A stretch of DNA of 22,214 nt, taken from positions 1 to 22,214 of the IMG/VR virus record IMGVR_UViG_3300046028_000298. One strand, written 5' to 3'. The notes below the pieces were generated by a model, which worked only from the letters and a program-made list of their open reading frames with translations, searched no databases and was not told where the DNA came from. Below, piece after piece: positions 15,788 through 22,214 of this stretch; position 1 is the first letter of the stretch, and each line of letters begins with the position of its first letter. The position numbers were made by a program, and so were the translations under genes. This stretch comes from a virus.

Positions 15788-16054
15788 ATGAGAGAAATCA
15801 ACATTCCTGCACAGCAAGTTTTTGAGGAAATCAAATCAATTGAGGAGATTCCTCCACACTCTGTCATGGTCATGGTCGGCAAAACCAATGAAAATGGCGA
15901 GTTTATTGTTCCTCAAGCCTTTGAAATTTATATGATTGAGGGCGACAACTACACAGAATTAAATGGCCCACCACAGGCTTGGGCAACTGACAAACCGACT
16001 GGAACTTACCGAAACTCGGATTTGTGGCATTTCATTGACATTTTGCGAAATTGA
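15788..16054 (+). CDS. Small hypothetical protein after the gpJ-like gene
   Basis: An 88-residue, acidic protein three bases after the gpJ-like gene. I do not recognise a family. It has an N-terminal helix (IPAQQVFEEIKSIEEI) and several beta-type segments (SVMVMVGKTNENGEFIVPQ, AFEIYMIEGDNYTEL, SDLWHFIDIL). There is no signal peptide or membrane segment. The tight spacing to the tail-tip gene suggests a tail accessory or assembly factor, but that rests on context only. A candidate promoter overlaps its end. Confidence 0.6.
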   Translation: MREINIPAQQVFEEIKSIEEIPPHSVMVMVGKTNENGEFIVPQAFEIYMIEGDNYTELNGPPQAWATDKPTGTYRNSDLWHFIDILRN

Positions 16055-16079
16055 TTAAGTTTCTAGTTTCCACTAAAAT
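16051..16079 (+). promoter_or_regulatory. Candidate sigma70-like promoter before the fibre genes
   Basis: TTGATT at 16051-16056 and TAAAAT at 16074-16079 are separated by exactly 17 bp, in one of the few intergenic gaps of the window (16055-16100). The boxes match the -35 and -10 consensus at 4 of 6 and 5 of 6 bases. Host sigma-factor preferences are unknown and A/T-rich DNA gives such matches by chance. Confidence 0.3.
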
Positions 16080-16100
16080 CCATCCTGAAAGGAATCAACA

Positions 16101-16517
16101 ATGGCCTCTCTAATCTACAATTCAGCCTTGAATGACATGGCAACTGGTGCAATTGATTTTGACACCAACTCATTTAAGATCATTCTGGTCACATCCAGTT
16201 ACACACCAAACAAAGATACGCACACAAAGCGTTCTGACGTTACCAACGAGATCAGTGGCACTGGCTACACATCGGGCGGTGTTTCCACTGCTGTGACTGT
16301 GACCAACGACACAGCCAATGACCGAATTGACATCAACTTTGCGGATGTCTCTTGGGCTTCAGCAACTTTGACTGCGGCTGCTGCTGTGATCTATAAGACC
16401 ACTGGCACTGCTTCAACCGACAATTTGGTTGCTTACCTTGATTTCGCTGGCAATGTGATCTCTACAAACGGCACATTTACAGTGGACATCACATCCCCAC
16501 TGCGTATTCAAAACTGA
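16101..16517 (+). CDS. Tail fibre-associated beta-rich protein
   Basis: A 138-residue Thr/Ser/Ala-rich protein at the start of the fibre region. The N-terminus (SLIYNSALNDMATGAIDFDT, then FKIILVTSSYTPNKDTHTKRSDVTNEISGTGYTSGG) follows a well-spread phage structural pattern, LVYN...DLxTGAIDLDTDTFKVMLVTSSYTPDKD, found near tail fibre genes of many phages. The rest continues as beta strands (VSTAVTVTNDTANDRIDINF, AAVIYKTTGTASTDNLVAYLDF) and looks like a compact knob or an attachment domain. AAAGGAA at 16088-16094 is the ribosome binding site. No function has been shown to my knowledge; a virion component next to the fibre is the most likely role. Confidence 0.72.
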   Translation: MASLIYNSALNDMATGAIDFDTNSFKIILVTSSYTPNKDTHTKRSDVTNEISGTGYTSGGVSTAVTVTNDTANDRIDINFADVSWASATLTAAAAVIYKTTGTASTDNLVAYLDFAGNVISTNGTFTVDITSPLRIQN

Positions 16518-16524
16518 GTTTTTT

Positions 16525-16544
16525 AGCCACCACCGAGGGTGGCT
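16525..16544 (+). other. Stem-loop directly upstream of the first fibre's ribosome binding site
   Basis: AGCCACC at 16525-16531 pairs perfectly with GGTGGCT at 16538-16544 over a 6-nt loop. The T-run (16519-16524) is on the 5' side, so it is not a standard + strand terminator, and the minus strand reading gives an A-run after the stem, so not that either. It ends one base before CGGAGG, the fibre's ribosome binding site (16545-16550). It could shape the 5' end of a processed message or influence initiation. Confidence 0.5.
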
Positions 16545-16556
16545 CGGAGGTTATTT

Positions 16557-19337
16557 ATGGCTTTAATCCTTGCTGATCGAGTTAAGCAATCAACCACCAC
16601 TACTGGAACCAGTGATTTTGTCCTAAGCGGATCAGTCACTGGTTTTCAGACATTTGCGGCTGGTGTCGGTGCAAACAACACCACTTATTACTCAGTTGCG
16701 GATGGTGCTGATTGGGAGGTCGGTCTTGGCACATTGTCGAATGATGGTCTGACGCTTGCTCGGACAACTGTTTTACAGTCCAGCAATTCAGACGCTAAAG
16801 TTTTATTTGCGGCTGGCACAAAAGAAGTCTTTGTCACTTACCCTGCTGACAAAGCGGTTTCTGACATTACATCAACTGACGCAAGCATTGTTGTTTCTAG
16901 GAATGGAAGCATCATTGATTTAGCGGTTTCTGAAGCTTCACCAGCATCAACATTATTGGCGGCAGTTAGAAACACAACTGGCGCAACCTTAACCAAAGGC
17001 ACTGCTGTTTACATATCTGGTGCAACTGGTCAAAAATCAACAGTCTCAAAAGCGTTAGCAACAGGCGACTCAACATCTGCACAAACATTAGGTTTGATAA
17101 CCTCTGACTTGGCAAACAACTCAAATGGTTATGTTACTGTCATTGGCTTAGTAAGCAACATTAACACATCTGCTTATACAGATGGAGCGCAGTTATATTT
17201 AAGCCCAACAACGGCTGGGACATTGACTGCGACAAAGCCTTATGCACCAGATCATTTGGTTTATGTGGCTATTGTTGAGTACGCTCATGCAACTCAGGGC
17301 AAGTTGTTTGTCAAAGTGCAAAACGGCTATGAGATGGATGAGTTGCACAATGTCTCGGCACAGTCTCCCACCACTGGCCAAACCCTTGTCTATAACGCAA
17401 GCACAAGCCTATGGGAAAAGAACACAGTTTCTCTGACTGCTGGTGTCAATGGAACGCTGCCAGTCGCTAATGGTGGAACTGGCATCACATCATTGGGAAC
17501 TGGTGTTGCGACTTTTCTTGGAACTCCAAGTTCTGCCAACTTGCTGGCAGCAGTAAGTGACGAAACTGGCACTGGTGCTTTGGTATTTGCAAACACTCCG
17601 ACACTGGTCACTCCAATTCTAGGAACTCCGACAAGTGCAACTCTGACTAATGCGACAGGGCTTCCAATTGCAAGTGGTGTGTCTGGTCTTGGGACTGGAG
17701 TTGCAACTTTCTTGGCTACTCCAAGCAGTGCAAATCTGATTGCAGCTTTGACAGATGAGACTGGCACTGGCTCTGCTGTGTTTGCTAATAGTCCAACTCT
17801 GGTCACTCCCGCCCTTGGCACTCCATCTGCCTTGGTAGGCACAAACATCACAGGGACTGCTACTAACTTCACTGCAAGCAATGTCACGACAAATGCCAAT
17901 CTGACAGGAATGGTTACTTCTGTTGGCAACGCAACAACTGTTGTCACTAATGCAAATCTGACTGGTGCAATTACTTCAAGCGGAAATGCCACATCATTAG
18001 GCTCATTCACTTCTGCTCAACTGTTGGCGGCTTTGACGGATGAAACAGGAACTGGAGCAAATGTTTTTGCAACTTCACCAACTCTGGTGACACCAGCATT
18101 AGGAACACCCAGCGCATTGGTTGGAACTAACATCACAGGCACAGCAGCCAATTTCAACATCAACGGCACTGTCGGAGCAACAACACCCAGCACTGGCAAT
18201 TTCACAACCCTGACTGAAAATGGCGTTGCAGTAGTTACGCAATCCGACATTGGTAGCGCACCTAATGAAATTCCATTGAATCAGTATTTGGGTTCATTGG
18301 CTTACCAAAATGGTGATGCGTACTACAACACGGGCATGACTGTTGGATTCCGCAACCGAATCATCAATGGCGCAATGATGATTGACCAACGCAATGCGGG
18401 TTCGGCAATTACAACTTCTACGGGTTTTCCAGTTGATAGATTTAATTATTCTTTTGGTGGCGGTGCTTTTACTGCCCAAAGAATTAGTGACGCACCATCA
18501 GGATTTGTTAATTCTTTAAGAATTTCATGCACATCAACTTCAAGTGCAGATGTAGGATTTGAAACAAAATTTGAAGGTAACAATATTTTTGATATTGGTT
18601 TTGGTACTGCAAATGCTTCACTTATGACGCTAAGTTTTTGGGTCAAATCTAATTTAACAGGACAATTTAGCGCATTTTTATACAGACCTGATGCAAATCG
18701 TTCATGTGTTTTAGGCTACACAATAAATGTGGCAAACACTTGGGAGTACAAAACGATTTTGATTCCCGCTGATTCAACTGGTGCAGTTACCGCAACAAAT
18801 GGTGAAGGTTTACGACTTGATTTTTTCCTTGCTTTATCTTCAGCAACAGGAAGCCCAAGTGTTTGGAAATCGTTAGATTCACAACGGGGAATAACTGGTC
18901 AAGTAAATTTAGGTTCATCTGCTTCAAATACTTGGCAAATCACAGGCGTTCAACTAGAAAAAGGCAACATAGCAACATCGTTTGATGTGCGACCTTTTGG
19001 GACTGAGTTGGCTTTGTGCCAACGGTATTGTCAAACAGTTAGCACAGCAACTAGCAGTAGTATTGTTGGTGTATCAAGTGATTCAAATATTTATAGTTAT
19101 GGTTTGATACAACCAATGAGAGCAAGCCCATCATTCTCAGGTAATTTAGCGGTGATGCAATATTACTTTGCTTCTGTTGGCGCGGCAATTTCATATCAAA
19201 CACTTAGTTATTCTGCACTTGGTTTTGGTAGTGGTGTTAATCAAATTCGTTTTGTTACATCATTAGCGGGCGGTAAAGGGCTTGCAAGTTGGATTGATGC
19301 TAATTCAGGTTTATTAGTTATAAGCGCAGAGTTATAA
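16557..19337 (+). CDS. Tail fibre with LGTP-type repeats and a variable C-terminal domain
   Basis: A 926-residue fibre in three parts. Residues 1-105 ([21 protein letters not shown], then a [21 protein letters not shown] segment) resemble the N-terminal virion-attachment part of many phage fibres. Residues about 313-533 are tandem repeats built on DETGTG..VFA.(T/S)PTLVTP.LGTP, typical of shaft regions in aquatic phages. Residues about 598-926 start [19 protein letters not shown], a widespread phage C-terminal cassette with a beta-rich, carbohydrate-binding-like body ([27 protein letters not shown]), then [10 protein letters not shown]. Two starts are in frame, GTG at 16539 and ATG at 16557; the ATG is chosen because GGAGG at 16546-16550 is 6 nt ahead of it. 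It probably recognises a surface glycan or protein; the ligand is unknown. Confidence 0.88.
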   Translation: MALILADRVKQSTTTTGTSDFVLSGSVTGFQTFAAGVGANNTTYYSVADGADWEVGLGTLSNDGLTLARTTVLQSSNSDAKVLFAAGTKEVFVTYPADKAVSDITSTDASIVVSRNGSIIDLAVSEASPASTLLAAVRNTTGATLTKGTAVYISGATGQKSTVSKALATGDSTSAQTLGLITSDLANNSNGYVTVIGLVSNINTSAYTDGAQLYLSPTTAGTLTATKPYAPDHLVYVAIVEYAHATQGKLFVKVQNGYEMDELHNVSAQSPTTGQTLVYNASTSLWEKNTVSLTAGVNGTLPVANGGTGITSLGTGVATFLGTPSSANLLAAVSDETGTGALVFANTPTLVTPILGTPTSATLTNATGLPIASGVSGLGTGVATFLATPSSANLIAALTDETGTGSAVFANSPTLVTPALGTPSALVGTNITGTATNFTASNVTTNANLTGMVTSVGNATTVVTNANLTGAITSSGNATSLGSFTSAQLLAALTDETGTGANVFATSPTLVTPALGTPSALVGTNITGTAANFNINGTVGATTPSTGNFTTLTENGVAVVTQSDIGSAPNEIPLNQYLGSLAYQNGDAYYNTGMTVGFRNRIINGAMMIDQRNAGSAITTSTGFPVDRFNYSFGGGAFTAQRISDAPSGFVNSLRISCTSTSSADVGFETKFEGNNIFDIGFGTANASLMTLSFWVKSNLTGQFSAFLYRPDANRSCVLGYTINVANTWEYKTILIPADSTGAVTATNGEGLRLDFFLALSSATGSPSVWKSLDSQRGITGQVNLGSSASNTWQITGVQLEKGNIATSFDVRPFGTELALCQRYCQTVSTATSSSIVGVSSDSNIYSYGLIQPMRASPSFSGNLAVMQYYFASVGAAISYQTLSYSALGFGSGVNQIRFVTSLAGGKGLASWIDANSGLLVISAEL
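17494..18155 (+). repeat. Degenerate in-frame repeats in the fibre shaft
   Basis: Three related units are visible at about 17494-17645, 17691-17870 and 18006-18155. Each holds the protein core DETGTG, VFA and PTLVTP, and LGTP, the last two also sharing [17 protein letters not shown]. Between the second and third lie two shorter copies ([16 protein letters not shown] and [16 protein letters not shown], about 17890-18006). The copies differ at many synonymous sites, so they are old or selected duplications rather than recent slippage. Confidence 0.85.
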
Positions 19338-19338
19338 A

Positions 19339-19512
19339 ATGATTACATACAAATTAACTTTAGACCCAATCACAAATCTTGATGGAAAAATGATTTATCG
19401 TTCGGATGGATTGTGGCTACCAAAAGACCCCGCCAACACCGACTACCAAGCCTACCTAAAATGGCTTGCTGAAGGCAATACACCCGAACCCGCAGATGGA
19501 GAACAAGCATGA
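19339..19512 (+). CDS. Small fibre-associated protein (57 aa) with [17 protein letters not shown] motif
   Basis: A short gene one base after the fibre stop. The 57 residues start [20 protein letters not shown] and include [20 protein letters not shown], then [13 protein letters not shown]. The DPAN(T/S)DYQAYLxWLAxGNTP pattern is widespread at the ends of phage tail fibres and in small proteins next to them, so this is almost certainly a real gene despite its size. It could be a fibre-tip or assembly helper. No clear ribosome binding site is seen, but coupling with the fibre stop is plausible. It ends 31 nt before the preferred start of the endonuclease. Confidence 0.78.
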   Translation: MITYKLTLDPITNLDGKMIYRSDGLWLPKDPANTDYQAYLKWLAEGNTPEPADGEQA

Positions 19513-19543
19513 GCATCCAATCAAACTTTCCCAATCTGAAACC

Positions 19544-20359
19544 ATGAACGCTGAACGCTTTTACGTCTACGAACACATCCGTAAAGATACGGGTGCGGTG
19601 TTCTATGTCGGTAAAGGTTCAGGAAAGCGATGCAAGCACTTTGTTAATCGTGGCAAGTTTTGGAACAACTTTTGCAAATCAAAAGACAACGTAGAAGTTA
19701 GATTGCCCATTAAAAATGTTGATGAAGAATTTTCATTACTAGCAGAAGTTGAACTGATTGATTTGTATCGTAGGCGTGGCGTTAGGCTTGTCAACATTTC
19801 CGATGGCGGTGAAGGTACAAGCGGTTGGATTCCATCACAGGAAACACGACAAAGAATTGGTGAAGCAAACAAGCACACGCCAAAGGCTAGTGGCGAAAAG
19901 CATGGGATGTTTGGCAAAAAACATACTGCTGAATCTTTGGAAAAAATGTCGGCTTCGCAAAATAAGCGTGACTATACAAATCATCCAATGCTAGGCAAAC
20001 ACCACACCAATGAAGCCAAAGCAAAGGTTTCACTTGCAAGAAAAGGTAAGTGTGTTGGTAAAGACAATCCCTTTTATGGCAAAACGCATAGTCCTGAAGT
20101 ATTAGAAAAAATGCGGTCGGTTCATATTGGTAGAAAAGCAAGTGAGCAAACAAGAAAAAATATGTCAATTGCGGCATTAGCAAGCGCACCAACAAATAAA
20201 TTATCTAAGCCAGTTTTATGCCTTACAAATGGCGTGAAATACTATGGGTTAAATGACGCATCAAAACAGTTAAATTTGCATCGTCAAACAATTAGAATGG
20301 TTTGCAACGGCAAGTTAACGCAAACTGGCGGTTATAAATTTGAATGGGGAACAAAATGA
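19544..20359 (+). CDS. Free-standing GIY-YIG homing endonuclease with NUMOD3 motifs
   Basis: A selfish endonuclease gene that cuts alleles lacking it and spreads by repair. Residues 6-30 are the GIY-YIG nuclease start (FYVYEHIRKDTGAVFYVGKG, with YVY and YVG standing for GIY and YIG and Arg29 in KRCKHF as likely catalytic), and Glu68 or Glu70 in AEVELIDLYRRRG is the probable metal ligand. Residues about 117-210 contain repeated NUMOD3 DNA-binding motifs (GMFGKKHTAES, HPMLGKHHTNEA, NPFYGKTHSPE, and a degenerate one around HIGRKASEQTR). The end (SKPVLCLTNGVKYYGLNDAS and after) is NUMOD1/helix-turn-helix-like. ATG at 19544 is preferred because the domain begins right there; in-frame ATG at 19496 and TTG at 19466 exist. 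The stop overlaps the next fibre start (ATGA), an unusually tight integration. Confidence 0.9.
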   Translation: MNAERFYVYEHIRKDTGAVFYVGKGSGKRCKHFVNRGKFWNNFCKSKDNVEVRLPIKNVDEEFSLLAEVELIDLYRRRGVRLVNISDGGEGTSGWIPSQETRQRIGEANKHTPKASGEKHGMFGKKHTAESLEKMSASQNKRDYTNHPMLGKHHTNEAKAKVSLARKGKCVGKDNPFYGKTHSPEVLEKMRSVHIGRKASEQTRKNMSIAALASAPTNKLSKPVLCLTNGVKYYGLNDASKQLNLHRQTIRMVCNGKLTQTGGYKFEWGTK

Positions 20360-22143
20360 GTATTTCACAAAACTTTGGAAACGTATCGCCAAGCCTTTTA
20401 CTTGACTTTGCTAACACCAAGCAATTAGATAACCGCATTACTTTTACTAGGTCAACCCCTGCGGTTTACTACGATGGTAAAACTACTGCGATGGCAGAAC
20501 AGAATTTGTTGTTGTACTCGCAAGAATTTGACAATGCGGCTTGGTCTAAAGTTAACAGTACAGTTACGGCAAACAGTACCGTAGCACCCGATGGGACTTC
20601 AACCGCTGACACACTTACGCCTAACACTACAAATGGATTTCATTACTGCCATCTTAACGGCCCTGCTATTTCTAATAATGTTCAGACACATTCAATTTAT
20701 GTAAAAGCAAATGGCAATACAAAAGTTGGTTTGCGTGAAGGTGCATATAGTGGGGCAAGTGCAACTTTTAATTTAACAACTGTTGCCGTTATAAGTCAAA
20801 ATAATGCCGCCGCTATAGTGTCAAACTCTGCTATTACTAGTGTCGGAAACGGTTGGTACAGAATTTCAACTACTTATACGGGCGCAGGGGTTTCACGATT
20901 AGAACTTTGGGTTTTGCCCGACTCTTACACTTCGGGCGATGTTACTAGTTTTTCTTGGGCGGGTAATGGAACATCCGGTGTGTTTTTATGGGGGGCGCAA
21001 GTTCAAGCCAGTAGCACTTTAATAGCATACACCGCAACAACAACGCAAACGATAACAAACTACATCCCCGTTCTACTAAGTGCGGGTGGTAATCAAGCAA
21101 GGTTTGATTGCAACCCTACTACTGGTGAATCGTTGGGATTGTTGATTGAGGAACAGAGAACAAATCTTGCACTTTATTCTGAAGATTTTTCTTATTACTC
21201 GGGTTCAAGTTCTATTACTGTTAATCAAGGCATTGCACCAAATGGAACTCAAACTGCTGATTTAGTTACTGGAACTAGCGACATATATCAAACATTGGTT
21301 GGAAGTTCTAGTGGAACTTATGCTTTAAGTATGTATGTTCGCAGTATTACTGCGCCTTATTTCATGTTGTCATTTGGATACCCAAGTATTCAAAGAGTTG
21401 TGTTTAATCTTTCCAATGGTTCAGTAAGTTCAACTGTTGGCACTAATATAACTGGTAGTTCTATTAGTGTTGGTAATAATTGGTATAGATTAACTATTGT
21501 TGGAATATCTCAAGGAAGTATTTTATACAATCAATTTAATGCCTATGCCAGTACAACTTATAACGACAAAACAACTGGTGCTTTAATTTGGGGAGCACAA
21601 TTAGAACAGGGTGCATTTCCAACTTCATACATTGCAACAACTTCAGCAAGTGCTACAAGAACGGCAGATGTGGCACAAATTACGGGAAGTAATTTTAGTA
21701 GTTGGTTTAATGCAAGTGAAGGCTCAGTTTATTATGAACTAAACACTTCTCGCATAACTACTGATTCTTTTAGTTTTAATTTTGATAATGGGACATCTTC
21801 TTCTGATCCAAATTTTATATATTCATCACCTGTTTCTTCTAGAAATTTATTTGTAAGTTCACTCGGTTCTACGCAAGTTAATTTAGGGGCTGGTGTAACT
21901 GTATCAAGTAATACTTTTTTTAAAACAGCATTAGGATACAAGAACAATGATTTTGGAGTTTCTGTTAACGGAAGCGTTACGGCAACTGACACAATAGGAG
22001 TAGTTCCTTTAGGACTTGCTAGATTGGTTCTTGGAACTGCATATGACCTTTCAAATGCCAACTACATAAATGGATGCATTCGTAAATTTACTTATTACCC
22101 AATAAAAGTAACTTCAACAAACTTGCAAGCCCTAACTTCATAA
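20356..22143 (+). CDS. Second tail fibre/adhesin with two tandem carbohydrate-binding-like modules and lectin-like C-terminus
   Basis: A 595-residue adhesin. The N-terminus (SPSLLLDFANTKQLDNRITF, then TRSTPAVYYDGKT) and the GESLGLLIEEQRTNLALYSE segment (about 258-275) are hallmarks of a common phage adhesin family. Two similar beta-sandwich modules follow one another: about 48-235 (NLLLYSQEFDNAAW ... GNGWYRIS ... FLWGAQVQ) and about 266-430 (NLALYSEDF ... VGNNWYRLT ... LIWGAQLEQG). The last ~150 residues (SSWFNASEGSVYYEL ... GYKNNDFGVSVNGS ... NYINGCIRKFTYYP) look like a laminin-G/concanavalin-type domain. ATG at 20356 overlaps the endonuclease stop and has GGGGA at 20346-20350, 5 nt ahead. 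A capsule- or polysaccharide-binding role is inferred. The DNA is clearly A/T-rich compared with the tail genes. Confidence 0.85.
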   Translation: MSISQNFGNVSPSLLLDFANTKQLDNRITFTRSTPAVYYDGKTTAMAEQNLLLYSQEFDNAAWSKVNSTVTANSTVAPDGTSTADTLTPNTTNGFHYCHLNGPAISNNVQTHSIYVKANGNTKVGLREGAYSGASATFNLTTVAVISQNNAAAIVSNSAITSVGNGWYRISTTYTGAGVSRLELWVLPDSYTSGDVTSFSWAGNGTSGVFLWGAQVQASSTLIAYTATTTQTITNYIPVLLSAGGNQARFDCNPTTGESLGLLIEEQRTNLALYSEDFSYYSGSSSITVNQGIAPNGTQTADLVTGTSDIYQTLVGSSSGTYALSMYVRSITAPYFMLSFGYPSIQRVVFNLSNGSVSSTVGTNITGSSISVGNNWYRLTIVGISQGSILYNQFNAYASTTYNDKTTGALIWGAQLEQGAFPTSYIATTSASATRTADVAQITGSNFSSWFNASEGSVYYELNTSRITTDSFSFNFDNGTSSSDPNFIYSSPVSSRNLFVSSLGSTQVNLGAGVTVSSNTFFKTALGYKNNDFGVSVNGSVTATDTIGVVPLGLARLVLGTAYDLSNANYINGCIRKFTYYPIKVTSTNLQALTS

Positions 22144-22152
22144 GGTATCAAA

Positions 22153-22214
22153 ATGGATTACAGATTCACATTCACCGATGAAGCCCAATGGTGGGAACTT
22201 GCCGATGCAAATGG
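22153..22214 (+). CDS. Start of a small gene after the second fibre (cut by window end)
   Basis: ATG at 22153 opens a frame that stays open to the window edge, giving 20 residues MDYRFTFTDEAQWWELADAN. It begins 9 nt after the fibre stop. Size, family and function cannot be judged, but position after an adhesin gene parallels the 57-residue gene after the first fibre. Confidence 0.5.
   Translation, partial: MDYRFTFTDEAQWWELADAN

Noticed and set aside
16035-16063. Perfect TTGACA at 16035-16040 as a -35 box
   Set aside because: No acceptable -10 box follows at 16-18 bp; the neighbouring TTGATT/TAAAAT pair is a better candidate.
16539-16556. GTG at 16539 as start of the first fibre
   Set aside because: It lies inside the hairpin and before the GGAGG at 16546-16550; ATG at 16557 is correctly spaced from it.
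17390-18010. 206-codon open frame on the minus strand opposite the fibre repeats
   Set aside because: It mirrors the repeated, Ala/Thr/Gly-rich fibre sequence, its product is a low-complexity Val/Pro/Ala string, and it has no sensible context. It is a shadow of the repeats.
19466-19543. Extended start (TTG 19466 or ATG 19496) for the homing endonuclease
   Set aside because: The extra residues overlap the 57-residue gene in another frame and are not part of the nuclease domain, which starts at NAERFYVYEH after ATG 19544.
18340-22143. Diversity-generating retroelement acting on the fibre tips
   Set aside because: No reverse transcriptase, no template/variable repeat pair and no Asn-codon-rich C-terminal C-type lectin pattern is seen in the window.
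1-22214. CRISPR arrays, tRNA genes, insertion sequences
   Set aside because: No regularly spaced direct repeats, cloverleaf-like sequences or transposase genes with terminal repeats were seen on reading either strand.

Overview
This window is the packaging-head-tail (morphogenesis) half of a tailed double-stranded DNA bacteriophage, or of a prophage of the same type. All supported genes lie on the + strand, are packed tightly (ATGA or TAATG stop/start overlaps at many junctions) and follow the classical lambda-like order: Nu1-type small terminase, gpA-type large terminase, a gpW-like protein, lambda-family portal, prohead protease and HK97-fold capsid, a small capsid-associated protein, head-tail joining protein, tail terminator, tail tube, tail assembly chaperones with a -1 frameshift, tape measure, tail-tip proteins, a gpJ-like central tail protein and tail fibres. 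A long tape measure and a tail tube protein without any sheath gene imply a siphovirus with a long non-contractile tail. No integrase, repressor, lysis, replication or tRNA gene is visible, so lifestyle cannot be decided here. The host is probably a Gram-negative proteobacterium, possibly a freshwater betaproteobacterium; this rests only on the flavour of the gene families and fibre repeats.

Layout. 1-99: short leader with no recognisable gene. 100-2389: terminase subunits. 2423-4467: gpW-like fusion and portal. 4451-6892: one 813-codon frame joining an N-terminal phage module, a prohead protease and the major capsid protein; the protease and capsid parts each start at an internal ATG behind a good Shine-Dalgarno sequence. 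An intrinsic terminator-like hairpin follows at 6900-6929. 6940-8270: head completion and tail terminator. 8307-11134: tail tube, G/GT chaperones (A AAA AAC slippery site at 9025-9031) and tape measure. 11131-12700: three tail-tip proteins chained by ATGA overlaps, the last a DUF6950/NlpC-P60-like protein. 12701-15784: gpJ-like protein with fibronectin III domains and a Gly-rich C-terminus.

15788-22214 is the host-recognition region: two small proteins, a 926-residue fibre with LGTP-type repeats, a 57-residue protein, a free-standing GIY-YIG/NUMOD3 homing endonuclease, a second fibre with two related receptor-binding-like modules plus a lectin-like C-terminus, and the start of another small gene cut by the window edge. 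From roughly 18.3 kb onward the DNA looks more A/T-rich than the morphogenesis genes, consistent with a mosaic, exchangeable adhesin cassette.

Nothing here amounts to a wholly new system. The strongest points are the nested-start adaptor/protease/capsid gene, the clear chaperone frameshift, the endonuclease wired between adhesin genes by an ATGA overlap, and the duplicated modules of the second fibre.
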